37,914 nt of DNA from an uncultured Acetatifactor sp. Lineage in GTDB: Bacteria > Bacillota > Clostridia > Lachnospirales > Lachnospiraceae. Within the stretch, counting starts at the first letter, position 1, and each line of letters opens with the position of its first letter. The notes beneath the pieces are model-generated. The model was given only the letters and a program-made list of their open reading frames with translations, was not told where the DNA came from and made no database searches. The DNA lies in the NCBI GenBank assembly GCA_910589655.1, contig CAJUTJ010000038.1, forward strand, positions 1 through 37,914. Reading direction: 5' to 3'. The position numbers and the translations under genes were made by a program. Below are positions 7,551-16,937 of the stretch, piece by piece.

Positions 7551-7643
7551 TTATGAACACAGCCCAAAAAGCCCGTTGTCAATTTTGACAATAAGCTGCT
7601 GTTGCTGGTTCATTCTGTTCATGACAATTGCAAATTTAAACAT
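7551..7643 (-). CDS. Candidate leader peptide, 30 aa
   Basis: A short frame MFKFAIVMNRMNQQQQLIVK plus ten further residues starts 20 bases after the predicted transcription start and stops 30 bases before the terminator. AGGATAAG lies just upstream of the ATG. The palindrome TTGTCAATTTTGACAA (7576-7591) lies inside its second half, so a ribosome's position would decide which hairpins form. Three methionines occur in the first eleven residues, notable ahead of a MetRS-like gene, but the run is not long enough to prove amino-acid sensing. No T-box consensus was seen. Antibiotic-sensing leader peptides have the same layout. Expression is unproven. Confidence 0.4.
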   Translation of the reverse strand: MFKFAIVMNRMNQQQQLIVKIDNGLFGLCS

Positions 7644-7670
7644 CGACTTATCCTGCCTTTATTTTGTGTA

Positions 7671-7699
7671 ATTTTAACAGTATATATTTCAGATGTCAA
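7671..7699 (-). promoter_or_regulatory. Strong sigma-A promoter for the leader/GNAT/MetRS-like unit
   Basis: On the minus strand TTGACA (complement of 7694-7699) is followed after 17 bases by TAAAAT (complement of 7671-7676). The start point would be near 7664, giving a leader of about 190 nt to the internal terminator. Confidence 0.7.
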
Positions 7700-7817
7700 T
7701 ATAATTTATATTTGAATTTCTCATTTTTCCTATTTAATTTTTGCAAAGTCCCACAAAAACTAAATAATGTTTCCGCACCATTGTATATTATATTGCCACA
7801 GGAAATGCGCCGTGTTT

Positions 7818-8723
7818 TTATAGTTTCTCGCTGAATATACTCTTATATCCTTCCCCGAATATTTCCGTAGCACTGGTGACAATCATAAACGCCAGAGGAT
7901 CTTCCTCCTTAATAATCTCCTCCGCCATGGGAGAAAGCTGCTTTCTCATCACACACATAATCACACTTTTTTCCTTGCCGCTGTAAGCGCCCTGACCGGA
8001 TATATATGTCACACCGATATCCATTTCCTCCAAGATACGTTTCGTGATGGCTTCGTGGTGATCGCTGATAATAAAAATCAGTTTGGCGCCGTCCCGCCCA
8101 TAGAGAACCACATCCAGCAGCACGGAATTAATCACCACCACGATCCCCGCATACATTGCCACCTCAATATCCTTAAAGGCAAAGGCGGACAGTATCACTA
8201 CTGCGGCATCCGTAATCAAAAACAGGGAACCTGTTTTCATATGGGGAAACTTCAGCCGAAGCAGCTTAATCACAATATCCATTCCGCCGGTGGTTGCCCC
8301 TGTCTTGAATACCAGCCCCAGCGCTACCGCCATCAGGGAGCCTCCCGCCACAGCCGCCAAAAATAAATCCTCCGTAACGGGCCCGATTCTATTCAAAAGA
8401 TTGGTGAAAAAAGAGACTGCAAAAGTAGCGTAAGCGGTGGATAAAATAAACCGGATGCCGAACTTCCACATGCCCACAATCAAAATGGGTACGTTTATCA
8501 GAAAAATCCATGTACCGGTAGCTACATTCGTGGCACGGTTTAAAATCACGGCGATACCGGTCACTCCTCCCGGCGCCAGCGCATTGGGATCCAGCAAAAG
8601 GCTCACTGCAGCCGCATAGATGAAGGATGCCGCCGTAATGACAAAGTAATCCCATAATAATCTCTTACCCGTCTTTTTCTTTTCATGCAGAATTTCTTTC
8701 TCCTGTTCCTTACTCATTGCCAT
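7818..8723 (-). CDS. YitT family membrane protein (DUF161/DUF2179)
   Basis: The protein has 301 residues. The first two-thirds carry five to six membrane helices with the family motif NALAPGGVTGIAVIL and the later GATTGGMDIV. The last 85 residues form the cytoplasmic DUF2179 domain with GVTYISGQGAYSGKEK. Length and both domains fit YitT proteins of Firmicutes, whose substrate is not firmly established. AGGAGG stands 10 bases before the chosen ATG; the second ATG (MSKEQ) is 6 bases further and also possible. It follows the terminator of the ilvA block and precedes, on the same strand, the promoter of the leader unit, so it is probably monocistronic. Confidence 0.85.
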   Translation of the reverse strand: MAMSKEQEKEILHEKKKTGKRLLWDYFVITAASFIYAAAVSLLLDPNALAPGGVTGIAVILNRATNVATGTWIFLINVPILIVGMWKFGIRFILSTAYATFAVSFFTNLLNRIGPVTEDLFLAAVAGGSLMAVALGLVFKTGATTGGMDIVIKLLRLKFPHMKTGSLFLITDAAVVILSAFAFKDIEVAMYAGIVVVINSVLLDVVLYGRDGAKLIFIISDHHEAITKRILEEMDIGVTYISGQGAYSGKEKSVIMCVMRKQLSPMAEEIIKEEDPLAFMIVTSATEIFGEGYKSIFSEKL

Positions 8724-8754
8724 ATGAATTCATTCCTCCTGCGGGATAAACAAT

Positions 8755-8783
8755 AAATCCGCATACATAATATATGCGGATTT
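8755..8783 (-). terminator. Terminator after ilvA
   Basis: AAATCCGCATA (8755-8765) and TATGCGGATTT (8773-8783) form a perfect 11-bp stem with a 7-base loop. On the minus strand it is followed by ATTGTTTAT, and it lies 20 bases after the ilvA stop codon. Confidence 0.65.
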
Positions 8784-8803
8784 AAACAATGAAACTCATA
8801 ATT

Positions 8804-10027
8804 CTAAATATTTGTTCTCACCTGCTTCGGCTGATATCCTTCTTTTTCCAATGCTTCCATAATTTGGTGTTTATGTTCCGTACCATAGGCTTCCAGCGTG
8901 ATCCGAAGTTCAACGGCGGCATTTCTGTTGATGGAGACAAACTGATTATGCTCCAGCTTAATTACATTCCCGTTTACATCCGCGATTACACCGGAAACTC
9001 TGCACAACTCGCCCGGTTTATCAGGCAGAAGTACGGACACGGTAAAAATCCTGTCCCTCATAATCAGGCCTTGCTGTACCACGGAGGACATGGTGATCAC
9101 ATCCATATTTCCGCCGCTTAAGATAGCGACTATCTTTTTATCTCTCACGTTCAGATGTTTCAGGGCTGCCACGGTTAAGAGTCCGGAATTTTCAACCACC
9201 ATTTTATGATTTTCCACCATGTCCAAAAAGGCAACTACCAGCTCCTCGTCTTCTACCGTAATAATTTCATCAATGTTTTCCTGAATATAGGGAAAGAGTT
9301 TTGCGCCGGGAGTCTTTACCGCCGTACCGTCGGCAATGGTACTTACCTTCGGCAGCGTAGTTACCTGCCCCTCCCTCAGAGATGCCTGCATACAGCTCGC
9401 CCCCGCAGGCTCCACACCGATTACCTTGATCTTGGGATTCAGCAGTTTTGCCAGAGTGGAAACACCGGTTGCCAGACCGCCTCCGCCGATGGGCACCAGA
9501 ATATAGTCCACCAACGGAAGTTCCTTGACGATTTCCATAGCAATGGTTCCCTGCCCGGTTGCAACTGCCAAGTCATCAAAGGGATGGATAAATGTATAGC
9601 CGTGCTCCTCCGCCAGTTCATAAGCTCTTGCACACGCCTCATCATAGACATCACCGTAGAGCACCACCTCTGCGCCGTAACTTTTGGTACGGTTCACCTT
9701 GATCAGCGGTGTGGTGGTGGGCATAACGATGGTTGCCTTCGCGCCGTAGCATTGTGCCGCATAAGCAACACCTTGCGCATGATTTCCCGCGGAGGCGGTA
9801 ATCAAACCCTTTGCCCTCTCCTCCTCCGTCAGAGTACTCATCTTATAATACGCGCCTCTCAGCTTATATGCCCCTGTAAACTGCATATTCTCGGGCTTCA
9901 GGAAGACTCTGTTTCCGGTCTGGCCGCTCAGGAAATCACTGTATACCAGCTTCGTTTCCAAAGTAACTTTCTTTACCACCTCGGATGCTTCCTCAAACTT
10001 CTCCAATGTCAGCATTTGCTCATCCAT
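8804..10027 (-). CDS. ilvA: Threonine ammonia-lyase (threonine dehydratase) with ACT domain
   Basis: A pyridoxal-phosphate enzyme that deaminates threonine to 2-oxobutanoate, for isoleucine synthesis or threonine breakdown. The PLP lysine is K55 in TGAYKLRGAYYK; SAGNHAQG binds substrate and IGGGGLATG holds the cofactor phosphate. The last 75 residues (VSVLLPDKPGELCRVSGVIA onward) form one ACT domain, as in the roughly 400-residue tdcB/ilvA type, so effector control is likely. The start at 10027 is chosen because AGAGGG lies 9 bases upstream; an in-frame ATG at 10036 directly abuts that site. Only about 110 bases separate it from ftsY, with no clear terminator, so it may be the last gene of the plsX-ftsY transcript. 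Confidence 0.9.
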   Translation of the reverse strand: MDEQMLTLEKFEEASEVVKKVTLETKLVYSDFLSGQTGNRVFLKPENMQFTGAYKLRGAYYKMSTLTEEERAKGLITASAGNHAQGVAYAAQCYGAKATIVMPTTTPLIKVNRTKSYGAEVVLYGDVYDEACARAYELAEEHGYTFIHPFDDLAVATGQGTIAMEIVKELPLVDYILVPIGGGGLATGVSTLAKLLNPKIKVIGVEPAGASCMQASLREGQVTTLPKVSTIADGTAVKTPGAKLFPYIQENIDEIITVEDEELVVAFLDMVENHKMVVENSGLLTVAALKHLNVRDKKIVAILSGGNMDVITMSSVVQQGLIMRDRIFTVSVLLPDKPGELCRVSGVIADVNGNVIKLEHNQFVSINRNAAVELRITLEAYGTEHKHQIMEALEKEGYQPKQVRTNI

Positions 10028-10139
10028 AGTTCTCATCCCTCTTTCTTTGTCCCTCTGTTTCTGATTTCTGTCGTTGATTCAACATCGATTCCATTATTAC
10101 TTACAGATTCGCATCTTCCGCTCTTGCTTTTGCCTAAGG

Positions 10140-11108
10140 TCAGTCCGCATCTTCACTGTCCGCCTCATTCTGCCCGTCCCGTTTCACGTCAAACAGAGCA
10201 TTTACAAACTCGTCGGAATCAAACTTCTGTAAATCTTCAATGGTCTCTCCCACTCCGATATACTTCACCGGTACTTTCAGTTCCGACTGGATGGCCACCG
10301 CAATGCCTCCCTTTGCCGTTCCGTCCATTTTCGTCAGCACAATCCCTGTAAGCTCCGCCACCTGCCCGAACTCTCTGGCCTGTACCATTGCATTTTGGCC
10401 TGTGGTTCCGTCCAGCACAATCAAATTCTCTCTGTGGGCGTTAGGATACTCCTTATCGATAATACGGTTCATCTTCCGGAGCTCTTCCATCAAATTCTTT
10501 TTGTTGTGAAGGCGTCCCGCCGTGTCAATCAAAAGGACATCCACCCCTCTTGCCTTTGCCGCGCTTACGGCGTCAAAAACCACACTGGCAGGATCCGCAC
10601 CCTCTTTGCCTCCGATCATGGGCACATCGGCACGCTTGGCCCACTGGGCGAGCTGATCCCCGGCGGCGGCCCGAAAGGTATCCGCCGCTGCGATCAATAC
10701 CTTTTTCCCCTGTGCCTTCAGCTTTCCGGCAAGCTTACCCACCGTGGTAGTCTTACCCACCCCGTTGACGCCGATGACCATAATAATAGACTGTTCCTGT
10801 TCAAACACATAGGCTGTCTCGTCCACTTGCATCTGTTCCTTGATGCTGTCAATAAGTAGCTGCTTGCACTCCGCAGGCTCCTTGATATGCCGTTCCTTCA
10901 CCTGCTCTCTCAAGCGTTCCACAATGGCGGCGGTAGCATTGACGCCAATGTCTCCCATAATCAGAATCTCTTCCAGCTCTTCATAGAAATCCTCATCAAT
11001 GGCAGAAAAACCGCTGAACAAAGAATCGATTCCCCTGACAATGTTATTTCTCGTCTTAGTAAGGCCAGCCTTCAATCTGGCAAAAAATCCTTTCTTTTCC
11101 TCGCTCAT
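10140..11108 (-). CDS. ftsY: Signal recognition particle receptor FtsY
   Basis: FtsY is the membrane-associated GTPase that receives the SRP-ribosome complex and hands it to the Sec translocon. The N domain covers about residues 1-100, followed by the G domain with G1 GVNGVGKT (113-120), DTFRAAAGDQL, DTAGR and TKMDG. The acidic A domain of Proteobacteria is absent, as usual in Firmicutes, and the C-terminus is acidic (NEADSEDAD). The ATG at 11108 has GGAGG 5 bases upstream; the in-frame TTG 12 bases earlier overlaps that site and is rejected. Downstream partner of smc, as in many Firmicutes. Confidence 0.95.
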   Translation of the reverse strand: MSEEKKGFFARLKAGLTKTRNNIVRGIDSLFSGFSAIDEDFYEELEEILIMGDIGVNATAAIVERLREQVKERHIKEPAECKQLLIDSIKEQMQVDETAYVFEQEQSIIMVIGVNGVGKTTTVGKLAGKLKAQGKKVLIAAADTFRAAAGDQLAQWAKRADVPMIGGKEGADPASVVFDAVSAAKARGVDVLLIDTAGRLHNKKNLMEELRKMNRIIDKEYPNAHRENLIVLDGTTGQNAMVQAREFGQVAELTGIVLTKMDGTAKGGIAVAIQSELKVPVKYIGVGETIEDLQKFDSDEFVNALFDVKRDGQNEADSEDAD

Positions 11109-11249
11109 ACCAGCCTCCAAATCTCTTTACTGCTCTTCCCTAACCAAACTCCCAAGCTGCCGGCTGCATCACTATGCATAAAACACTTCTCGGTGTCATA
11201 ACGGTCATGCACAAAAGTCCGAAAGTGTAGTTCGCAATGGCATTGGGAC

Positions 11250-14200
11250 TTAATCCTCCAATTCCTTGTCGATTAAGTTGACACTGACTAAAGTGGACAC
11301 ACCTTTCTCCTGCATAGTGATACCATACAGCCTGTCCACCTGCTCCATAGTTCCGCGCCTGTGGGTAATGACAATAAACTGTGTATTCTTAGTCAGCTTA
11401 TGTAAATACTTGGCAAAGCGGCCTACATTGGAATCGTCCAGCGCCGCCTCAATCTCGTCCAACAGACAAAACGGCGACGGTTTCAGATTTTGAATGGCAA
11501 ACAGCAGCGATATTGCAGTCAATGCCTTCTCCCCGCCTGAAAGCTGCATCATATTCTGCAGTTTTTTACCGGGAGGCTGAGCAATAATGCGGATGCCTGC
11601 CTCCAGAATATCTTCATCTTCCATCAGTTCCAGCGTTCCCTTTCCGCCGCCGAACAATTCTTTAAATACTTTGTCAAACTCACGGTTGATCTCGGCAAAT
11701 TTTTCCGCAAACTGTTTCCGCATAGCGGTATCCAGTTCTTCGATAATGCCTTCCAGCGTCTTCTCCGCCTCCACCAGATCATCGTGCTGAGTCTTCATAA
11801 AAGTAAACCGCTCCATCAGGTTTTTAAAATCCTCTATGGCATTTACGTTTACATCGCCCAGCCGCTTTATCTGCTCTTTCAGAGAAGAAATATCCTTCTT
11901 CATAGCCGGTAAATCCGTCAGGCTCTCATCCCGCACAGAGGAAGCGTCACTTAATGTTATTTCGTACTCATCCCACATATAATTAATATGGGATTCCAGA
12001 GTTTCTTCCAATTTTTCCTTCTGGCTGCCCAGACGATATACTTCCTTGTCCAGCCCCGTCATGCGCTCTGACAGTTCTTCACGCCTTTGGAAAAAGCTCT
12101 TCTGTTTCGCGGACAGTTCTTCCTTGCGGGCTGCCTGCTCCTTTAATTTCCGCTCCGATTCGTTCTGTGTGTCATAGGAAGCGGCAATGGTTTTCTCAAT
12201 TTCCTGAATATTCTGCTGTTTGCGCTCCACTTCCTGTCCGTTTTTCTCCAAAGCCTCCAGAATTTCCGCAAGCTCCGATTGGGACTTCTGAATCTCACCA
12301 TTGATACGATCTACATTGGCCTGCTTAAACCCTTGGGTCTGGCGCATAGTTTCCACCTTCAGATCCCACTCGGATACCTGCGCCGCAGCCTCTGTCTCCA
12401 AGATACGCTGTTCCTCTAATTCCTTTTGGAATTTCAGAATTTGTTCCTGTGTATTCTTCTCCAAAGTTTCGCTGGCAGCCAGCTCTTTCTGGATGTTTTC
12501 CTTATCGCTTTTAATCTCGGAAATCCGGTTCTCGATTTCCTTTTCTTCCAGCTTTAAAGAAACGACTCCTTCCTCTTCCTCCTCCATTCGTTCCCGCGCC
12601 TGACTGATATTCAGCCGTGCCGTGTTCTGTTCGATGGATTTCCTCTGTATATCCGCCTTAACGGCTTCCACATCCATACGCAGTTTATTTCGTCTGGACT
12701 TAGTCTCGTCAATTTCCCGGTTGGCCTGATCCACCGTCAAAAGCAGCTGCTTCACATGCTTTTCCAGTTCGCCGATTTCCCGGCGTCTGCCCAGCAGATT
12801 ACTGCTGTTCTTGAATGCGCCTCCGCTGATAGCCCCTCCGGGCACCAACAGTTCCCCTTCCAGTGTGACCATACGGATACCGTAATCGAACTTTCTGGCG
12901 ATTTTTACCGCATTATCCACATGGTCTACCACTACGATACGGCCCAACATGGATTTCGCCACATTCCGGTATTTTTCGTCAATCTGCACCAGCTCATCAG
13001 CCATGCCGATGACCCCCTTTTCGGAAAGAGCATCCTGATTCTTAAATTCCTGAGGCTTGGTAATACTGGTGAGGGGCAGAAAAGTAGCACGACCCAGCCG
13101 ATTGTCCTTCAGATACCGGATCATCTTCTTTGCCGTTTCCTCGTCATCGGTGACAATATTCTGAATATTGCCTCCCAAAGCCGTTTCTATAGCCGTCTCG
13201 TACTTTTTCTCAACCTTGATAATATCGGCAACCACACCGACAATGCCCTTGGTCTTTTCCTTCTGTTCCATGACCTTCTTGACACTGCCGCCATAGCCCT
13301 CATAGCGCTCCGTGAGGTTGGAAAGCGCCTCCAGCTTAGACTTTTCCATGTGATACGCCGTCTGCGTATTCCGCAGCTTGGCGTCCGTCTTGGTCAGAAG
13401 TTCACGGATGTCCCCCAATTCCAGCTCCATGGCTGCTTCTTTCTCGTTCATCACACGCAGCTCTTCGGTGACGGTCCGGAATTCCTCCTCCAGCTTTTTG
13501 ATGGTCTCCTCCCGCGCCGCTTCGTCGGATTTGGCACGGAGCAGTCTGGAGTTCAGTTCTGCCCTGCGGATGTTGACCTGTTCCATCATGGTATCAAAAC
13601 GTCCCATCTTGGACTTAATGGTAGCACGCTGATTCAGCTCTCCGATAATCGTATTTTTGCCGGCTTCTATCTGATTGTTCAGCGCCGCAATACTGTCCTG
13701 AATCTGTGACAGCTTCTCTTTCAGCGCATCCGCCGTCTCCGTAATCTCATGGACTTGTTCATCCGTCTCACCTTTTTCCCGAAGAATGCCTTCCTTATCC
13801 TTCTCCTTTGCCTCAATCTCTTCCTGAAGGGTATTGCGGCGGTTTGTCAAATGAGCCTCGTTTCCCTTCGCCGAATTGATCTGCTCCTTCAGGACATTCA
13901 TCTCGCCTTCCAGCTTCCCCCTCATCAACCCCGTATCGGTGAGAGTGCTTCTGGCCTGCTCAATGGCCTCGTCCAGACTTTCGATCTCTTCCTGAATATG
14001 CTCGTATTCTTCTTTGATTCCCTCGTACTTCTCGCTTGTCTCGGAAAGCTCTCCCCCGGCAATCCTGTACTTTTCCTGTACGGATTCCAATTGCTCCTTC
14101 AAGCGGGCGTTCTCCAAAAGGAACACGTTAATGTCCAGCTTTTTCAGTTCTTCCTTTTTCTTCAGATAAATACGCGCCGTCTCCGACTGCTTTTCCAGCG

Positions 14201-14810
14201 GCTCAATCTGTTTTTCCAGCTCCGACATAATGTCGTTGACACGGATGAGATTCTGCTTTTCGTTTTCCAGCTTCGTCTGTGCCGCCGCCTTCCGGCGCTT
14301 AAACTTTACAATCCCGGCGGCTTCGTCAAAGAGTTCCCTTCGTTCTTCCGGCTTGCCGCTCAAAATCTTGTCGATCTGTCCCTGTCCGATAATGGAATAC
14401 CCTTCCTTACCGATACCGGTATCGTAAAATAGTTCGTTTACATCTTTCAGCCTGCAAGGGCTTCCGTTTATCAGATATTCACTTTCCCCGGAACGGTAAA
14501 TACGGCGGGCCACCGTCACTTCGTCAAAGTCGATCGCCAGCTGATGGTCGGCATTGTCTAGCGTAATGGCAACATAGGCATAGCTCAAAGGTTTCCTGTT
14601 CTCCGTTCCCGAGAAAATGACATCCTGCATACTGGCTCCACGCAGCTGTTTTACCCGCTGCTCGCCGAGCACCCAGCGGACCGCATCGGCAACGTTACTC
14701 TTACCGCTTCCGTTAGGTCCCACAATTCCGGTGATTCCGTTATGAAATTGAAACGTTATCTTGTTCGCAAATGACTTAAATCCAAGTACTTCGATACTTT
14801 TTAAATACAT
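11250..14810 (-). CDS. smc: Chromosome segregation protein SMC
   Basis: A 1186-residue SMC ATPase that condenses and segregates the chromosome with ScpA and ScpB. Walker A GPNGSGKSN is at residues 31-39. Long coiled coils (about 165-500 and 670-1010, rich in Glu, Lys and Leu heptads) flank the hinge, which contains VADIIKVEKKYETAIETALG and VPGGAISGGAF. The signature LSGGEKALTAISLLFAI and Walker B CLLDEIEAALDDSN lie near the C-terminus. Length and order are those of full bacterial SMC. The start ATG overlaps the end of rnc by 10 bases, with GAGG just upstream, indicating translational coupling. Confidence 0.97.
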   Translation of the reverse strand: MYLKSIEVLGFKSFANKITFQFHNGITGIVGPNGSGKSNVADAVRWVLGEQRVKQLRGASMQDVIFSGTENRKPLSYAYVAITLDNADHQLAIDFDEVTVARRIYRSGESEYLINGSPCRLKDVNELFYDTGIGKEGYSIIGQGQIDKILSGKPEERRELFDEAAGIVKFKRRKAAAQTKLENEKQNLIRVNDIMSELEKQIEPLEKQSETARIYLKKKEELKKLDINVFLLENARLKEQLESVQEKYRIAGGELSETSEKYEGIKEEYEHIQEEIESLDEAIEQARSTLTDTGLMRGKLEGEMNVLKEQINSAKGNEAHLTNRRNTLQEEIEAKEKDKEGILREKGETDEQVHEITETADALKEKLSQIQDSIAALNNQIEAGKNTIIGELNQRATIKSKMGRFDTMMEQVNIRRAELNSRLLRAKSDEAAREETIKKLEEEFRTVTEELRVMNEKEAAMELELGDIRELLTKTDAKLRNTQTAYHMEKSKLEALSNLTERYEGYGGSVKKVMEQKEKTKGIVGVVADIIKVEKKYETAIETALGGNIQNIVTDDEETAKKMIRYLKDNRLGRATFLPLTSITKPQEFKNQDALSEKGVIGMADELVQIDEKYRNVAKSMLGRIVVVDHVDNAVKIARKFDYGIRMVTLEGELLVPGGAISGGAFKNSSNLLGRRREIGELEKHVKQLLLTVDQANREIDETKSRRNKLRMDVEAVKADIQRKSIEQNTARLNISQARERMEEEEEGVVSLKLEEKEIENRISEIKSDKENIQKELAASETLEKNTQEQILKFQKELEEQRILETEAAAQVSEWDLKVETMRQTQGFKQANVDRINGEIQKSQSELAEILEALEKNGQEVERKQQNIQEIEKTIAASYDTQNESERKLKEQAARKEELSAKQKSFFQRREELSERMTGLDKEVYRLGSQKEKLEETLESHINYMWDEYEITLSDASSVRDESLTDLPAMKKDISSLKEQIKRLGDVNVNAIEDFKNLMERFTFMKTQHDDLVEAEKTLEGIIEELDTAMRKQFAEKFAEINREFDKVFKELFGGGKGTLELMEDEDILEAGIRIIAQPPGKKLQNMMQLSGGEKALTAISLLFAIQNLKPSPFCLLDEIEAALDDSNVGRFAKYLHKLTKNTQFIVITHRRGTMEQVDRLYGITMQEKGVSTLVSVNLIDKELED

Positions 14811-15505
14811 ATTCCTCTATCCCTCAAAAGCAGCAGCGCCTGATAGGATGCCTGCTGTTCCGCCGCCTTCTTTGTCCTTCCCGAGCCCTCTCCAAGGATC
14901 TCTCCGCCTGCCCAGACAGCCACACGGAATGTCTTGCTATGCTCCGGCCCGCTCTCCTCCAGCAGTTCATAGCTGAAATCCATTTTCAGTTTTCCCTGCA
15001 TCAGCTCCTGAAGGCAGCTCTTGCTGTCATGAAACAGCTGCTTGTCCTCCAAATCGGACAAAACGAATTTGTTGATAAAAATCGTGGCCTGTTCCATGCC
15101 CCCGTCCAAAAAAATGGCGCCTATCACAGCCTCCATAACATCGGATGCAATACTGTCCCTCTCTCTGCCTCCGGTGCTCATCTCCCCTCTTCCAAGCCGG
15201 ATAAACTGGCACAATTCCAAGTCTCTGGCACAGAAAGCAAGAGACGGCTCGCAGACCATGGACGCTCTCATCTTCGTCAATTCTCCCTCGGGAAGGCTGG
15301 GATTCCTCTTAAAGAGATATTCGCTGGACACCAGCTCCAGCACCGCATCCCCCAGAAACTCCAATCTCTCATAATTTTCGGTTTTATTGATTTTCCGCTC
15401 GTTTGTAAAGGAACTGTGGGTCAATGCCTGTCTCAGCAGATTAATGTCCTGAAACTGATAGCCGATCCGTTCCTCCAGATTTTGTAATGTGTATTCTCCC
15501 TGCAC
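14801..15505 (-). CDS. rnc: Ribonuclease III
   Basis: A double-strand-specific endoribonuclease for rRNA and mRNA processing. The catalytic domain (about residues 10-150) shows the signature ERLEFLGDAVLEL, with the second metal-binding part DVMEAVIGAIFLDGG. A double-stranded RNA-binding domain follows (LQELMQGKLKMDFSYELLEE and then GSGRTKKAAEQQAS). Start choice: an ATG at 15520 has no ribosome site, whereas GGAGG within its first codons lies 8 bases before an in-frame GTG at 15505, which I prefer. It overlaps smc by 10 bases and follows acpP. Confidence 0.95.
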   Translation of the reverse strand: MQGEYTLQNLEERIGYQFQDINLLRQALTHSSFTNERKINKTENYERLEFLGDAVLELVSSEYLFKRNPSLPEGELTKMRASMVCEPSLAFCARDLELCQFIRLGRGEMSTGGRERDSIASDVMEAVIGAIFLDGGMEQATIFINKFVLSDLEDKQLFHDSKSCLQELMQGKLKMDFSYELLEESGPEHSKTFRVAVWAGGEILGEGSGRTKKAAEQQASYQALLLLRDRGICI

Positions 15506-15607
15506 TTCTTCTACCTCCATTCAAAGGAAATGAGCAGTACGCACGGCGGACTTACGCATAGCGGACTGCTCTTATGGAAAGCAAATAGTTACTTTTTTAA
15601 TAATGCC

Positions 15608-15838
15608 CTAATTCATGGCGCCCTTGATCAATTCCACCGCTTCCTCAACAGTAGTAATCTTTTCTGCTTTTTCCGCAGGAATCTCGATGTCAAACTCTTC
15701 CTCGATGCCCATAATAATCTGGAATACATCCAGAGAGTCAGCCCCAAGATCATCCATAAAGGTAGTATCCATGGTAATCTCCTCAGGGTCCACATTCAGT
15801 ACTTCAGCAATTACTTTCTTCAGCTTTTCAAATTCCAT
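15608..15838 (-). CDS. acpP: Acyl carrier protein
   Basis: A 76-residue acidic carrier of growing fatty-acyl chains. The 4'-phosphopantetheine attachment serine is in GADSLD (within DDLGADSLDVFQIIM), the typical DSL motif. Four-helix ACP pattern and length are normal. A GAAGGA ribosome site lies 7 bases before the ATG. Downstream of plsX by 28 bases, it joins phospholipid and fatty-acid synthesis with rnc and smc in the conserved cluster. Confidence 0.96.
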   Translation of the reverse strand: MEFEKLKKVIAEVLNVDPEEITMDTTFMDDLGADSLDVFQIIMGIEEEFDIEIPAEKAEKITTVEEAVELIKGAMN

Positions 15839-15866
15839 AACAGTTCCTTCTTTCTTAAATAATTTC

Positions 15867-16877
15867 TTAGTCTTCCAAAACTATTTTTTCTTTGATTTTT
15901 TCATTTATATTCTGTTCCTTAAATGCTATGCATTGCAGGATAGAATTTTTAATTTCAATGGCTTTGCTGCTCCCGTGGGTCTTGACCACCAAACCGTTCA
16001 GTCCCAGCAGCGGAGCGCCGCCGTACTCTTCCGTGCTGAAACCCTTCAGAGTCTTTTTCAATGCGGGCTTTACCAAAATGCCGCCGATTTTGCTTCTCAG
16101 AGAGCTTTTCATCCCCTCTTTGATCTTCCCTACCAAAGCCGAGCTGACCCCTTCCAGCATCTTTAGCACCACATTTCCCACAAAAGCTTCGCAGACCAAC
16201 ACGTCCGCCGCACCGTGGGGAATATCTCTCGCCTCCACATTGCCGATAAAATTGATTTCGGGACAATTCTGTAGCAGAGGATATGTTTCCTTAGTCAGGG
16301 CATTTCCCTTCTCTTCCTCCGCTCCGATATTCACCAGCCCCACTCTGGGATTCTTAATCCCGATAACACTCTCCATGTATACGCTGCCCATCTTGGCAAA
16401 CTGCACCAGCTGGGAAGGTCTTGCATCCACGTTTGCACCGCAGTCAAGAAGCAGGCTGACTCCCTTTACACTGGGAACGATAGGAGCAAGCGGGGGTCTC
16501 TCCACGCCTTTGATACGCCCCACGATGACCTGTCCTCCTACCAAAATGGCGCCTGTGCTTCCGGCGGAGACTAGAGCGTCGCACTCCTTGTCCTTTACCA
16601 GATTCATGCACTTTACTATCGAAGAATCCTTTTTCTTCCGAATCGCCATAACCGGAGGTTCCGCAGTCTCAATCACTTCTTCCGTATGCACGATCTCCAA
16701 CTGAGCGGCATCGTATGTGTATTTCTTTAACTCTTCCTTGATTGCAGGCTCCCGTCCTACCAGAAATACCCTGATGCGCCTGTCTTCATTGACAGCCTCC
16801 ACCGCACCCTTGACAATCTCCGAAGGAGCGTTATCCCCGCCCATAGCATCCACTGCTACATTTACCATCTCAGCCAT
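15867..16877 (-). CDS. plsX: Phosphate acyltransferase PlsX
   Basis: PlsX converts acyl-ACP to acyl-phosphate for PlsY in phospholipid synthesis; it acts at the inner face of the membrane. The 336-residue protein begins VNVAVDAMGGDNAPSEIVKG and carries VSAGSTGAILVGG and LLDCGANVDARP, all family hallmarks. AAAGGA lies 9 bases before the first ATG; a second ATG three codons on is less well placed. The gene is the first of the plsX-acpP-rnc-smc-ftsY block and is preceded by its own promoter, not by rpmF as is common. Confidence 0.96.
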   Translation of the reverse strand: MAEMVNVAVDAMGGDNAPSEIVKGAVEAVNEDRRIRVFLVGREPAIKEELKKYTYDAAQLEIVHTEEVIETAEPPVMAIRKKKDSSIVKCMNLVKDKECDALVSAGSTGAILVGGQVIVGRIKGVERPPLAPIVPSVKGVSLLLDCGANVDARPSQLVQFAKMGSVYMESVIGIKNPRVGLVNIGAEEEKGNALTKETYPLLQNCPEINFIGNVEARDIPHGAADVLVCEAFVGNVVLKMLEGVSSALVGKIKEGMKSSLRSKIGGILVKPALKKTLKGFSTEEYGGAPLLGLNGLVVKTHGSSKAIEIKNSILQCIAFKEQNINEKIKEKIVLED

Positions 16878-16908
16878 TCAATTTGTCCTTTCCGCCAATA
16901 CTACATCT

Positions 16909-16937
16909 ACTATACTAAACCGTCTTACAAAAATCAA
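16909..16937 (-). promoter_or_regulatory. Sigma-A promoter of the plsX operon
   Basis: On the minus strand TTGATT (complement of 16932-16937) and TATAGT (complement of 16909-16914) are 17 bases apart, placing the start about 25 bases before plsX. No FapR-type operator was recognised. Confidence 0.65.

Noticed and set aside
7397..7591. Minus-strand 64-codon frame
   Set aside because: It runs through the terminator stem; the 30-codon frame at 7551-7643 has the ribosome site and position expected of a leader peptide.
7394..7700. T-box riboswitch upstream of the MetRS-like gene
   Set aside because: No T-box consensus (GGGTGG-type antiterminator sequence) or specifier-loop pattern was found in the leader.
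9206..10351. Long plus-strand frame of 381 codons opposite ilvA and ftsY
   Set aside because: Antisense shadow; the minus-strand genes have full family motifs and ribosome sites.
12756..13709. Plus-strand frame of 317 codons opposite smc
   Set aside because: Shadow of the coiled-coil coding region, with Leu/Phe/His-rich nonsense composition.
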